DNA of 64,000 nt from Henricia sp. BOLD:AAB3569 (GCA_037783545.1 JBBELK010000376.1:682001-746000), one strand, 5' to 3'; positions 27,733 through 39,884 are shown, counted from the stretch's first letter. Notes: generated from the sequence alone by a model not told the origin. Numbers and translations: made by a program.

Positions 27733-30477
27733 GGTGTTCTATAATTGCTCTAACTGAAACTTGGCTTAAGAATCCATCTCCTAACGAATTTACTCTACCT
27801 GGATATAAACTTGTCACAGTAAATAGACCTGATAAAATCGGTGGGGGTGTTGCACTATACATCAAAACCGGTATTGACTATGAAATATTGAAAGACTTTA
27901 GTAATTACTCCCCATCCATGGAATCCTTGTTTGTTGAAATTAGAAATCCTTCTGGAAAAAATATTATATTTGGAGTAGTTTATAAACCATCAAGTGCACC
28001 CTTCAACGAATTTATGGATAGATTAGAGATCATACCAAAGAATATCGATGAGTGGTAAACAATGCTTACTCTGTGGTGACTTTAATATAAATTTAATGGA
28101 CCAAGAAAATAGTTGTACTCAAACATTTTTGGATATTATGTACTCTTATACTCTTATTCCTTTAATAAATAAACCAACTAGGATTACGAAAAATTCAGCT
28201 ACATTAATCGACAATATATTTACCAATATATTACCGGTGCCCAAATCTACAATCTTAATTTCTGACCTAAGTGACCACCTACCAGTATCTACAACATTAC
28301 CTTTAGTTAAACAGAATAAAAATCCAACCCTCCATTCGAATCGCATTTACTCAAATGAAAGTCTAAATAAATTAAACGAAGACCTAACTCTAGCAGACTG
28401 GTCCTCCGTATATAATTCTAGTGACGTAAACGAAGCTTACAATCAATTTCATAACATCTTCTGGTGTTCGTACAATAAAAATATACCCCTAAGGAAGTCT
28501 AAAAAAAACAAGAACAAGCCTAAAGCACCATGGTTAACACAATCCTTATTAAAGTCAATTAATCTAAAAAATAAATTATATCGTAAATTTATCGCAAAGC
28601 CAAATGAAACCAACCACGCTAATGACACCAGGTACAAAAATATATTGACGAATGTATTACGTGCAGCAAAAAAAACAGTATTACCATACTCAGTTTAATA
28701 AGGAAAAAAACAACATAAAAAATACATGGAATATTATTAACTCAATCCTAAATAGAAACAACTCTAATCAGACTTTGACAACAATGAAAGTAAATGGAAA
28801 TTCAGTTGATGATCCAGCAACAATTGCTCATCACTTTAACAGTTATTTTGCTAACATAGGTCCTAATCTTGCTCAAAATATTCCGGACAGTGAAACTGAT
28901 TTTACAGAATATCTCTCTGAACCAAATAACAACAGTATGTTTCTAGCTCCCGCAACAAAATATGAGATACGAGATATTGTTATGAATCTTGCTAACAAAA
29001 CAAGTTGTGGTATGGATGGCATTAGCATGGCTACAATTTAAAAAGTTATTGATTCTATTTCTGAACCTCTTACGCATATAATAAATTTATCATTGTCAAC
29101 TGGTGTTGTTCCTTCTGATTTAAAGATAGCTAAGGTTATTCCTATATTTAAAAATGGTGAGCCTGACCAATTTGGTAATTATAGACCGATATCGCTGTTA
29201 CCTAGCTTTTCTTATAAATACTTGAGAAGATTGTTCATATTACAACTGTAGAGTTTTTGTAGATAAACAATATCTTGTCAAATTTTCAATTTGGTTTCAG
29301 GTCTAAACACTCTACGACTCACGCTATACTTCAGCTATGTAACACAATTACATCTGCATTTGAAAGTTCTAAGCACACTCTGGGTATTTTTCTTGACTTT
29401 TCAAAAGCGTTTGATACTCTAGATCATGACATACTTCTTCAAAAACTCTCCCATCATGGCATACGAGGTATTTCTCTTGACTGGTTCAGAAGCTATCTGT
29501 CGCAAAGAAAACAAAGAGTTGTAATTAATGGACACACATCTTCCTTTCGTTCGGTAACATGTGGCGTTCCCCAGGGATCAATCCTTGGACCACTTCTTTT
29601 TTTAATATACATTAACGATTTTACTAAATCTTTAGATATTTTAACATTTATACTTTTTGCCGATGATTCTAACTTATTCTTTAGTCATAAAAATATCTCT
29701 ACTTTAATAAATGTAGTCAACAGTGAACTTAAAAACATATCTAACTCGGTAAAAGCTAACAAACTATCGTTCAATATTAAGAAAACCTGTTGTATGTTAT
29801 TTAGTAATTCTCTAAGTAAGTTGCCGATAGACATTTGTATTGAAAATGACAAAATTAACGAAGTTGATAATGTGAAATTCCTGGGCATCTTTATTGACAA
29901 CAAGCTTTCATGGAAAACGCATATAGATTATGTATGTAAACTTATCTCAAAAAATATTAGTGTAATTGCCAGACTTAGATCATTTTTACCTCCAAACATT
30001 TGTATTATATTGTATAACAGTTTGATTTTGCCTTACATCAACTATGGAATATTAGCCTGGGGCAATGCCGCTAAAAGGTTTATAAACAGGTTATTCCTTC
30101 TTCAGAAAAGAGCTATCCGCATCATTACTTGTTCAAGTTTTTTGGCGCACACAGATCCGCTCTTTAAACAATATGAACTATTAAAAATTTGCGACATTTA
30201 TCAATCCCAGGTAGCCATATTCATGTTCCAGATAACCAAAAATGCCATTCCAAATTGTCTTACTTCACTATTTATGCAAAATAAACATGTGCATACCCAT
30301 CATACCAGACAGGCCAGCCATTTCCATATCCCAGAAATTCGCACTGCACTCGGGAAAAAAAACTTAACATATGATGGTCCAAAATTGTGGAATTCACTTC
30401 ATCCTAATTTAAAATGCATAGACAGATTAACAGCTTTTAAAAAAGAACTAAAATCTCAAATTCTAGAAAAATACTAG
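27733..30477 (+). pseudogene. CR1/L2-type LINE ORF2 remnant (endonuclease + RT)
   Basis: Endonuclease pieces: TETWL, GGGVALYI, VVYKPS, then after a frameshift near 28040 LLCGDFNINL and SDHLPVST. After another frameshift near 28680 comes a linker with MDGISMATI, a stop at 29039, then NYRPISLLP. The last open stretch (29275-30477, 400 residues) has GFRSKHST, LDFSKAFDTLDH, GVPQGSILGPLLFLIYINDF, and FADD (about residue 128), followed by the LGIFIDNKLSW and NYGILAWGN regions usual for CR1/jockey-type elements. At least two frameshifts and one stop make it dead. Confidence 0.9.
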
Positions 30478-30913
30478 TTTATACCTATTGTTTCACTCAA
30501 TTTTGATTTGTATTTTGCATGACTGCGACTTCAATGCTTGTTTGTTTATTTTGCTTACATGTTGTAGTTTCGCCACTTATTTCAAGTACCACCATATTGC
30601 TAATTTCCCAATAATGCTAAATTAATCTGCTTAACAATCGGTTCCTCCTTGTTTTAACTGGCTTCTAAATATTCTACCCTTGTGTTAGTATAGGGGTTAC
30701 ACTATTATTTGCAATTTCACTTTATATCATCTTATCGAAAACTAATGTAAAAATTTATATGGATTCCCACACTAGACAAGCTATGCTTTTTGTGGGTTTC
30801 CACCATATTTATATGCAACAGTATTTAAACTTACAACATAGTATTGTCAAAAATAATAGATTACTGTGTGTGTAAATGCATATATGGAAATAAAGTGAAG
30901 TTGATTGATTGAA
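30478..30913 (+). other. CR1/L2-type LINE 3' UTR
   Basis: AT-rich; ends gaaataaagtgaag then ttgattgattga, directly followed by 7SL sequence. Confidence 0.75.
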
Positions 30914-31102
30914 ACGCTGAGCTCGGCATCGGCATGGTCAATCTGGCGAAGGCCCGGGTGACCAGGTTGACTGAGGAGGGGCGAACCGGTCCAGGGCGGA
31001 AACGCAGCAGACAAAAGTCCCCGTGTGGAGCAGCAGCGGGACCGCACTCGAGAACAGTAGTCTACGCGCAACCCGGACAATAAGGTGAGACCCAACTCTT
31101 TT
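30914..31102 (+). pseudogene. 7SL 3' part, split by a LINE
   Basis: S and 3' domains from acgctgagctcgg onward, continuing 27728. Both halves are otherwise ordinary array sequence, so the insertion post-dates this unit. Confidence 0.9.
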
Positions 31103-31329
31103 TTTGTTTTCGTTCTCTCAGAAAAAGGAGCGAATACTTCCCAACGAGGCCGCCTTTGGGTTGCCACAAAGAGCGCAGCTGTAAAGGTGGTCTTGGCTGA
31201 ACTTTATAACCTAGCAAGCATAAAGTTTGGCCACTGTTGGAGGCGATATTTTATTTGTCATCGTTGGAATCATTACTGATATTGCAGTCTTGTAAACTAG
31301 TGTTGATGCTGCCACTGACTTGTTTTATC

Positions 31330-31398
31330 GAGTGGTTAAGGCGTTTGACTTGAAATTAAATAGGATGTTCCGCATAGGTTCGAATACTGCCCATGACG
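31330..31398 (+). pseudogene. tRNA-Ser-like, 5' end deleted
   Basis: Acceptor 5' strand and A-box start are missing (atcg joins agtggttaag); the anticodon stem and acceptor 3' end are further mutated (ttaaatagg, ccatgac). Confidence 0.75.
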
Positions 31399-31488
31399 GT
31401 TTGTGATTTGTTGAAGGGTCGTCTGTTTTTTTTGTCGGGTAAGGTATTTGAGAAAAGTTCATGAGAATATATTTTCAACTGCTCACTG

Positions 31489-31790
31489 GCTGGGCGTTGT
31501 GGCGTGCGCCTGTAATCCAGCCACTTTGGAAGCCGGGGTTGGCGGTACACATGAGATCGGGAGTCCCGGTGGGTTTGATTATACTGCGACGATCGGGTGT
31601 CCAGGCTGAGCTCGGCATCGGCATGGTCAATCTGGCGAAGGCCGGGGTGACCAGGTTGTCTGAGGAGGGGCGAACCGGTCCTGGGCGGAAACGCAGCAGA
31701 CAGAAGTCCCCGTGTGGAGCAGCAGCGGGACCGCACTCGAGAACAGTAGTCTACTCGCAACCCGGACAATAAGGTGAGACCTAACTCTTT
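31489..31790 (+). ncRNA. 7SL: 7SL RNA copy, right outlying
   Basis: 302 nt but diverged: ggtacacatgagatc, gtccaggctg, gttgtctgagg, cagacagaag. It ends in TTT followed by A, so the terminator is weak. Possibly a pseudogene. Confidence 0.8.
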
Positions 31791-32017
31791 ACTTGTTTTC
31801 GTTCTCTCAGCAAAATGAGCGAATACTTCCCAACGAGGCCGCCTTTGCGTTGCCACAAAGAGCGCTGCTGTAAAGGTGGTCTTGGTTCAACTTTATAACC
31901 TAACAAGCATAATGTTCGGTAACTGTTGGGGACGATATTTGTCATCGTTGGAATCATTACTGATATTGCAGTCTTCTGAACTAGTGTTGATGCTGCCACT
32001 GACTTGTTTTAGCGAAG

Positions 32018-32112
32018 GTCGTGGTGACGCTGGCCAAGTGGTTATAATTGTAAGGCGTTGGACTTGAAATCCAATGGGATGTCCCGCGTAGGTTCGAATC
32101 CTGCCCACGACG
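32018..32112 (+). pseudogene. tRNA-Ser(UGA)-like with intact stems but D-arm inserts
   Basis: Acceptor (GTCGTGG/CCACGAC), anticodon (TTGGA/TCCAA) and T (GTAGG/CCTGC) stems are paired, and the B box GGTTCGAATCC is perfect. However, 6 extra nt precede the A box and 8 lie in the D loop, giving 95 nt. It preserves bases the core array has lost. Confidence 0.7.
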
Positions 32113-32156
32113 TTTTGTGATTTGTGATTTTTAACTGCTCACTTTCACTGCTTCAC

Positions 32157-32299
32157 TGACCAGGTTGGCTGAGGAGGGGCGAACCGGTCGAGGGCGGACA
32201 CGCAGCAAACAAAAGTCCCCGTGTGGACCAGCAGCGGGACCGCACTCGAAAATAGTAGTCTACTCGCAACCCGGACAATAAGGTGAGACCCAACTCTTT
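32157..32299 (+). pseudogene. 7SL 3' fragment
   Basis: From helix 6 (gaccaggttgg) to the 3' end; the 5' half is absent. Confidence 0.85.
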
Positions 32300-32526
32300 A
32301 CTTTTTTTCGTTCTCTCAGCAAAATGAGCGAATACTTCCCAACGAGGCCGCCTTTGCGTTGCCACAAAGAGCGCTGCTGTTAAGGTGGTCTTGGTTCAAC
32401 TTTATAACCTAACAAGCATAATGTTCGGTAACTGTTGGGGACGATATTTGTCATCGTTGGAATCATTACTGATATTGCAGTCTTCTGAACTAGTGTTGAT
32501 GCTGCCACTGACTTGTTTTAGCGAAG

Positions 32527-32621
32527 GTCGTGGTGACGCTGGCCAAGTGGTTATAATTGTAAGGCGTTAGACTTGAAATCCAATGGGATGTCCTGCTTAG
32601 GTTCGAATCCTGCCCACGACG
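32527..32621 (+). pseudogene. tRNA-Ser(UGA)-like, duplicate of 32018
   Basis: Same D-arm inserts as the copy 509 bp upstream; private gcgttagac and tcctgctt changes. Confidence 0.7.
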
Positions 32622-32929
32622 TTTTGTGATTTGTTAAAGGGTCTTCTGTTTTTTTGTCGGGTGAGGTATTTGCAAAACGTTTATGAGAATTTATGTTTAA
32701 CTGCTCACTTGATATGTCGGTCATGTCGGGTCAAGTCAAGTAGTCACGACCGTAAATTTGTTTCAAAAATAATGAGTCTAAACGCTGAAACTTGGATTTG
32801 TGTGGGCTATTTTTGTTAATCTGGCCAATGCTCCATGTTTAAACAAAGCTTAGTCTTATGTTTCTGGACATACAATTCGGTCCTCAAAATTACAAAAAAA
32901 GGTCTCCCTCTCCTTAAGTCCCAAGTCAA

Positions 32930-33030
32930 GTTAAATACTGCCTTTGAGTCTCAAGTCAAGTCAAGTTAGTGAAAATTGGGACTCGAGTCGACTCGAGTCC
33001 CGAGTCTTGAGTCCCAGTCTTTACAACACC
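32930..33030. repeat. GACTCGAGTC-rich simple repeat
   Basis: Degenerate runs of caagtcaagt and gactcgagtc; a larger patch of the same kind is at 43690-44140. Confidence 0.6.
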
Positions 33031-33130
33031 ACTGAGACCTGGTCAAACAGGTCTCGCTAGTTATGTAGTCTAAAAGTGCCAACTAACCATTAAGACCTGG
33101 TCAAACAGGCTTCGCGAGTTAGTTCATAGC

Positions 33131-33195
33131 CACTGAGACCTGGATTCGAAATCCAATAGGAATTTCCCGCGCATGTTCGAAACCTGCCTACGACG
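33131..33195 (+). pseudogene. tRNA-Ser-like 3' half, CGA anticodon loop
   Basis: tggattcgaaatcca gives an anticodon loop TTCGAAA (CGA, still serine). The T arm and acceptor 3' strand follow; the 5' half is missing. Confidence 0.6.
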
Positions 33196-33276
33196 TTTTG
33201 TGATTTATTTTTAAAAACAAATTTCAGTGAGGTATTTGCGAAAAGTTCATGAGAATTGATTTTCAACTGCTCACCG

Positions 33277-33500
33277 GCTGGGCGTTGTGGCGCGCGCCTG
33301 TAATTCAGCCACTTTGGAAGCCGGGGTTGGCGGATCGCATGTGGGTTTGTTTCTGCTGTGACAATCAGGTGTCCACGCTGAGCTCGGCATCGGCATGGTC
33401 AATCTGGCGAAGGCTTGGGTGGCCAGGTTGACTGAGAAGGGGCGAACCGGGACCGCACTCGAAAACAGCAGTCATCTGTAAGGTGAGACCCAACACTTTT
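33277..33500 (+). pseudogene. 7SL with internal deletions
   Basis: 5' domain and part of the S domain (to gcgaaccgg), then a jump to gaccgcactcg and a shortened 3' end. Confidence 0.85.
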
Positions 33501-33607
33501 CTTTTTTAGGTCTCTCAGAAAAAGGAGCGAATACTTCCCAACGAGGCCGCCTTTGGGTTGCCACAAAGAACTAGTGTTGATGCTGCCACTGACTTGTTTT
33601 ATCGAAT

Positions 33608-33674
33608 GTCGTGGTGGCCGAGTGGTTAAGGCATTGGACTTGTAATCCAATGGGTTTTCCCGCGCAGGTTCGAG
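33608..33674 (+). pseudogene. tRNA-Ser-like, truncated; anticodon TGT
   Basis: Good acceptor 5' strand, A box and paired anticodon stem, but the loop reads CTTGTAA and the gene stops within the T arm (ggttcgag). This marks the right edge of the array. Confidence 0.65.
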
Positions 33675-34385
33675 GGCGCTGTTTCGTTTAATTACGTCAT
33701 CACTTAATTTTAGAAAGCCCGAGGGCCTGACACTAACACTGTTGACCCATCTCAATACCTTCTACCAGTTTCAAACCAAGGGTCACTTCCGGTTTCAACC
33801 GAAAATGAGCAAGGTCTACGGAAGGTCATCGCCATATTTTGTAGATACCCCACCCTAGTTGAACCTTATACCGTTAACCATATTCAGATATCTCTCACCA
33901 CTTTCAAATGGAAAGGCAAAATTTGTTTGACCAATAGGAAATGAGGTCAAAGGTCAAGGCATGTGCGCATCTTAGAGACGTTCGTTAGTGATCGATCGTA
34001 TATGGCTAAGGAATCAAGATCGAAGGTCAAACGTTTAATTTGTTATTGATTTTTAAATATTTAATTATTTAATCATCTTGTCGGTAAAGGGCGCTATATT
34101 TCGTATGATGACGTCATCGCTTATATTTTTGGAAAGCTTGGGGCCTCCGCAAAGAGTTATATATAGAAAACTAGAGTGCGCACTCAGAAGTGAGCAAGGT
34201 CAAAGGCCATCGCCATCTTTTTTTGATACCCCACCCTAATATAACCCTAACACCGTGACCCCATCCGGATATATCTTACGACTTTCAAATGACAAGGCAA
34301 AATCTGTTTGATCAAAGGTCAAAGCATGTGCGCATCTTAAAGATCGTATATGGCGAAAGAATCAGGATCGTAGGTCAAAAGGTTG
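33675..34385. repeat. Tandem duplication, two diverged copies
   Basis: Copy 1 (33675-34045) and copy 2 (34087-34385) share gacgtcatc, gagcaaggtc, ataccccaccct, gactttcaaatg, ggcaaaat, gcatgtgcgcatctta and gatcgtatatggc in order. No coding sequence. Confidence 0.8.
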
Positions 34386-35989
34386 ATTTTTTAAAATTGA
34401 TCCTTGAATATTTAATTTATTTAATTTCATGCCCCTTTAATCCGACAGCTGATATTTCATCGTTACGTCACTGGTACTGTGCACTAGACCACGTAGTGAC
34501 CAATGTGCATATCAAGTTTGAAGTGCCAAACAAATTCAGAACGAAAACAAAGGCAAAACATAAATAAACAAATTAGTGCTTTAGTTGAACAACATATATA
34601 TACAACCCCCAAATTAATCCATCTCTGAAATTGACAGTTCCAAACAAAAGTTCTGTACAGATGTATTGTATACAACACTGGAAAATGAGTTGTTCCACGT
34701 ACAGAGATAACAAATACATTTTATAAATAATTTACATTTCATCTCATCCATATTATTCACTATTTTATTTGACTATACGATATTACACTTTTACAAATAT
34801 AAAGCTGTGTTTTAAATTCTTGTTTAATAAAAGAAATAGGCTTATAATGTACTGCTTAATGTTATATCAAATTATCTGTGTACAAATGTGTTTATAATCT
34901 ACACATAATAGAATGTTATTTTCACCTTCCTAAAATCCACACTATCAAAGTCTTTACCTCAAGTCTTTGGCTAACACACTTAGTAAAACAAAATATATAC
35001 AAATACCATCTCAAATATCTTCAAACACATAAATTTCCACATTAATTCATGATAAACTTTTCCTTTTTGCACAAATTACACATTACAAAAATATACGTAT
35101 GAAAAGAAAAAACTACGGTTAATTATTAACTTCTATATGATTTTTGGCTTTTAATTAATTGTTAATGTGAAAGACTTTTTAAAATGTCTGTATTTCGTAC
35201 ATCACATATAAAAACTTCAGAAACTGCACCAACTACATAGAATTAATATGGAACATTCAAACAAATAAATAAAAATGTATGTATTTCGGAAAATCAGTCA
35301 TGACATGCGACTGCTTCAAACTTTATAGTTAGGGACTGAGCGTGCAAAGAACAAAATTTACATAATATCTTACATGCACAAATTCGAAGCACAATTTTGA
35401 GTGTTTCATTAACAATAAATAAAAGCTGTATCACATGCACATACTTCAAAGTGACTGTAGTTACCGGTACTTTGAAAGTCCACTTGAAATATTTCTTGGG
35501 TTAACGGTGAAGATTTATAAATTATGTTATCATCAGGGAAATTCCTCCATTTAACTAAATTCATTGTGACGAAATCTATATCCAAGAGGTTCTTTTGACG
35601 GACTCGGAGACATAATAATGAATATTTGTAATGCGCCGGTATCCATCAGAAAGATGCTCAGGGCTTATTTTGATGAGGCAAATCAGCAATATGTAAACTC
35701 GCTTCGTTTGGTTAAGTGAAATAGACGGCTTCCCACTTTCTCACTGCAAGTGTATGAGGTTTGTTGAAATTACATGTACCCGAGACCGCCCATAGAAAGT
35801 CATAGGTAATCATGAAAGTCATGGACTTCCCAATTTTCACTTAAAATACAATACATCATTAATTAAATAACATAATTTGATAGGACCTCACCTAAATAAA
35901 TCATATCAAGAACACCACCAACATTAAGTATCTTTACAAAGGCAGCCAGAAGAAACGTCGAATGTACAGTACTAATGTTAAAGGAGCGT

Positions 35990-36290
35990 GTCCAGATCAC
36001 ATTTTTGAGCACCCCCGCCCAACATTTTTCCATAGTTTGATACCATAACATTTTCTCATTACCATTCTGAAATTTCGCGCTCTCAATCCACATATTTTCA
36101 AGGATATCGTCCAAAAACCACCGATGTTTTGTAAACTAATTCATACGGTTACATAAAGCAGTGCAGTAATTAAACCAACCATGCCAACCTTTTTGCTTCT
36201 ACATCCAAATTGAGGATTGCAAATTTCCCGTTTTCTTGTCATGGATAGTATTTTGGGGAGGTATTTGATATGGTTGTTGGGTAAATCCAT
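35990..36290 (-). repeat. Dispersed repeat, inverted relative at 47735-47990
   Basis: Shares, in opposite orientation, ttaccattctgaaa, gcgctctcaatcc, gttttgtaaacta, catccaaat and gtattttggggaggtattt with the later copy. Confidence 0.75.
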
Positions 36291-38308
36291 TTTGTCGAAA
36301 AATCTGGTCACGCTCCCTTCGGCGTGTACAGACATCATACAATTGTGAAAGTGTAAAGTGCAAAAAAGGACGATATCATGCCACAACGTAGCTTTAGCAA
36401 CCAATAAAATGAAATGAAATAAACGGAACAAGCAACGCAAAATGAGCAATACAAAAATAAAAGAACCAAACAAAACATGCACTTGCAAGCACAACATGCA
36501 AAATATACAAGCAAAATATACAAACATAAATAAACTAACTTAATCAAAAGCATGGAGTTGTAAAACAGAGTGCAACACTCCCTCCCTATTCGGTTGCAAG
36601 TGAGCTTAGGAAGACAGTTTCAAAGTCTATTTCTATGGGGGCAGATACTCTTAGCGACTTTAAGTAAATTTGAAATTTGATTTCATTTTGTTATAAAACC
36701 GATAACTCTGCAGAAAAATACAATATAGTACGCTCTCAAATATATTACAGACTAGTCTACATTTTAAAAAAAACATGCTTTCAATTTGTTGACATACCCA
36801 AATGATTATAATGCATATACTGGTAGTTTTTACATACTGTAATTCGCTGCCCACAATTATGTTGTTTTTTTTAATATGGGGATTAAGGCATTTTGTACAG
36901 AAAAATAATGCACCGAAAACTACTATTGTTTGAAATTAAATGATTAAAGTAATTCAACAGCAAGTTTTATGAGGAGTATTTACACAATAGTAAGATTAAA
37001 GAATCCAAAAATTAGAAGGAATTTGGCACATCTTGGTACTGATCGACTGATATTGGGAAAAAGCAATAAGCGCGACCAACACGTGCGTGACAGTACAGTC
37101 ACAAGCTTGCTGTATTACTTTACTATTATTATTAACGCAAGTACATTTCATTGCTGTGAAAAACCAAATCTTAGTTGTTATATGTTACAAGTGTTTAAAA
37201 AACTTGCATGAAGTGCAACATTGTCAACTATTGGAAAACAACTGCTTTCCGCACTTCTCTGATTTATGAACCGTTGGTAGTATGTTATTTTAGAGGGCAT
37301 TTTTGACCTTCAAGGTTTTACATATAAATCTATAACAATAATTATATACTCAACTCACATAAAATGGATTAAGACTCAAGACACTGTTTACCGAGTAAAG
37401 ACTCCAACTGTACTACTTAACCCCTTCGCGACGAGAAACAGCATATGCAGTTTTAAGTGTGCATGTCTTGGGGCTGTTATACACAATTACCAGTGAAATC
37501 CTCATGTGATAGAAGTGGTGTATGACCAGTTTTAGAAGACTGTTTCATTACCATGACAATCTCATGGAATATTTGCTGGTAACCTAATTTTATCAAGCAA
37601 AGTTTTTCATGCTTAAGCAGCTCTATGAAATTGGCCCTTGGGTTGGGCCTGTGCCCTTGAGCTATAGGCACTCAACCACAATTACTCAATCCTTCGGAAG
37701 GAATGTCAAACCGTTGGTCCAGTGTGTTGTGTAACACATTTAAAAGATTTCAGAGCAATCTTTCGTGAAGAGTAAGTGGATTCACCAGTGTCTATGGCTG
37801 TCAGCTGCCAATTGGCACCACCCACTTATGTATCTCAATGTTTGGGTGGAAGACACTTCAGTTCATTAAAACATTTTATTATAATGTGAAGCGTACATAA
37901 ATGCAATATTTTTTAATTTAATCAACAATTCATTTCAAACGTAGATAAGTACAGTGTGTACTGTTTCAAGTACTGTTTTGTTTATTAAAATACACGTCAT
38001 CCAATGACAAGGTGGAAAATGGCCTCTCCTCTAGGGTTGTATATAGTCGAGTCCGTCACAAGTCCTCACAAGCCTTCACAAGTCCCTGGGTCTTAATTCA
38101 AGTCACAAGCTATTCAAATAAACTCCAACAAAGGCATTCCTTTGTGCGTGTCCATCCTTTGCTTCTTGTTACTAGACTTGTGACAACCTTGTGCAGGACT
38201 TGTCACTGACTTGTGATTGACTTGTGATTGTATCGGCTCTGGACTTGTGATAGTCTTGTGATGGACTCGACAACAACCCTGCTCTCCTCCCATCTCCCAA
38301 AGAAACCA

Positions 38309-38423
38309 GGGGCGCGTTCAATAGTACAATACGTACGCCGGTATTGGGTATCTCCTATACCTTCACCGTTGAAGGTATTGTCGGTATACATAGGCCTACG
38401 TATTGCGCTATTGAACACGCCCC
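38309..38423. mobile_element. Foldback (MITE-like) element
   Basis: About 27-bp inverted ends (ggggcgcgttcaatagtaca... versus its complement at 38397-38423). The interior is also partly palindromic. Confidence 0.75.
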
Positions 38424-38579
38424 AGTACAAACGTAAGTTAATTAGAAGTACATGTACTGTGAATATTGCTTTTGTTACTTTGCTTTGTTGTTCACCTATA
38501 TGCAAGAGAAAAGTTGGGTTGTTCGTAAAAACCTGCTTTTTAGGAGAATATACAACTAACTGTATGTGCCTCATAGCTC

Positions 38580-38870
38580 ATCAGATAGTAGAACTCTGAC
38601 CAGTGCGTCAAAGGTCTTGATTAGCGACCCGATGATGCCATATGATTTTTCTCTCTTCCCATATTTGGCACCACACCAAATACTATACGTTTGTTACTTT
38701 GCTCACTTGCACATCTGTGTAACACCAAGACAAAAGTTACGTGCTTATATAAAAACCTGCTATATTTCTTAGCCCAGCTGGCAGAGAATCTGCGTGGTGT
38801 CAGAGGTCTCGAGTTTAAGTACCGATGAGGACCATGCATTTGATTTTTCTTTAACCCCATATTTAAGCAA
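38580..38870 (+). repeat. tRNA-like SINE fragments, two copies
   Basis: tagcccagctggcagag (A-box-like) and ggtctcgagtttaa (B-box-like) near 38770-38820. A related stretch lies at 38582-38660. Each is followed by catatttg or catatttaagc. Confidence 0.4.
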
Positions 38871-39268
38871 AGTGAAGGGAACCGTTCAGATAATTGGTGA
38901 AGATTGAAGAAATTCCACAAACAGTGAGCTTAATTTAGTTTGACTTTAGTTCGATGTTTTGAAGATATTTTGAACAAATTTTTCTGAAATAATGCTTCAT
39001 TAAATCACAGGTCTTTAACAGAATTCTAAACTAAGACCTTTGATAAACGGGGCAGATGAGACTATTTTTTCTTCTGTGTTACATTGATGTGTAAATAGGA
39101 AAAGTAACAAACAAACCTGGCAAAATCGTGTTTGTTTCAATTTTGTCAATTAAGTTTCCATGTATTCTGTTGTTAAACTGTAAAATTCTGATGCTCTACA
39201 TATTTGATATGCTACACTTGTGCCCCTCAAGTGTCTTCGATAAACATAACAATCTCATTACATAGATT

Positions 39269-39278
39269 TTTATTTATT
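39269..39278 (-). promoter_or_regulatory. Candidate polyadenylation signal for the SLC9A gene
   Basis: Overlapping AATAAA on the minus strand, about 610 bp after the stop codon. The sequence between is assumed to be 3' UTR. Confidence 0.3.
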
Positions 39279-39884
39279 TCATTTATATACCGAGTTTAAT
39301 TAACTTAAACAGTTAAAGAAACTAGTTCGGGCCTTGCAAACAGTAATACAATTAGTACATGTACAGTGAAAATATAATTAACTACCAATTTCACACGAAC
39401 TTAAAAGGACCGCAGTACAATATCAAAATAATGTATGCAGATCATAATATTGAGTCCTTTTTTGCAAGGAGTACAGGCTTTCACTTTTGTTTCCTTGAAT
39501 AATAAGTAATCATATGTAATTGGATTTACAAGTACTACTTGTACTCGGATACGTGTAGTATCTGGTCTAAATAATATACCCCTTATAGTGATAATAGACC
39601 CCTTTAGTGCTTAGCAATACTTGGCACCAGGGTTGAAGTCGAGTTTTCCACAAGTCCACCACAAGTCCCTGGGTGTTAATTCAAGTCACAAGCTACTCCG
39701 ATGAACTGCAGCAAAGGCATTTTTTTCGTGCATGTTCATCCCTTGTTGCTTGTAACGGACTTTACTCCAACCCTGATAAGTATACTTAGGTAAAAGTGCT
39801 ACTCAAATCGTAGCCAGACATTTTATGTCAGATAAAGTGATACTGTTGTGACTGATACATGTATTTAACTCTTTGGATATAAAG

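Larger units (their letters stand above)
27729..30913 (+). mobile_element. 5'-truncated CR1/L2-type LINE
   Basis: Starts inside the endonuclease domain (TETWL) and ends in a TTGA-type repeat (30899-30912), typical of CR1/L2-group 3' ends. It lies within a 7SL copy with no long target duplication. The sequence atcgggtgt occurs on both sides of the 5' junction (27716-27724 and 27729-27737). Confidence 0.9.
1829..33675 (+). repeat. Tandem array of tRNA-Ser(UGA)-like + 7SL RNA units
   Basis: The basic unit is about 690-708 bp: spacer with a small hairpin, tRNA-Ser-like gene (81-82 nt), T-run, about 80 bp, 7SL RNA (about 303 nt), short T-runs, spacer. A short unit of about 343-350 bp recurs five times and lacks everything from mid-7SL to the next spacer. 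All units point the same way. The uninterrupted core is 12931-27728. Outer units at the left (1829-2682, 5135-5952) and right (30914-33675) are more diverged and rearranged, as expected at array edges. Three insertions (2683-5134, 5953-12930, 27729-30913) split it, so about 19 kb is array proper. Short ORFs in both strands here are by-products of the RNA genes. Confidence 0.93.
34386..39250. other. AT-rich intergenic region, no gene seen
   Basis: ORFs are short and unlike known proteins. Contains part of a dispersed repeat (35990-36290), a foldback (38309-38423), cacaagtc-type simple repeats (38050-38270) and tRNA-like SINE pieces (38580-38870). Confidence 0.55.

Noticed and set aside
27729-30913. 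Possible intact second LINE
   Set aside because: Endonuclease N-terminus missing, at least two frameshifts and an in-frame stop at 29039.
2199-31790. Interpretation of the 7SL-like units as Alu-type SINEs
   Set aside because: The S domain is complete in 21 copies, there are no A tails or per-copy target duplications, and the units are tandem rather than dispersed.
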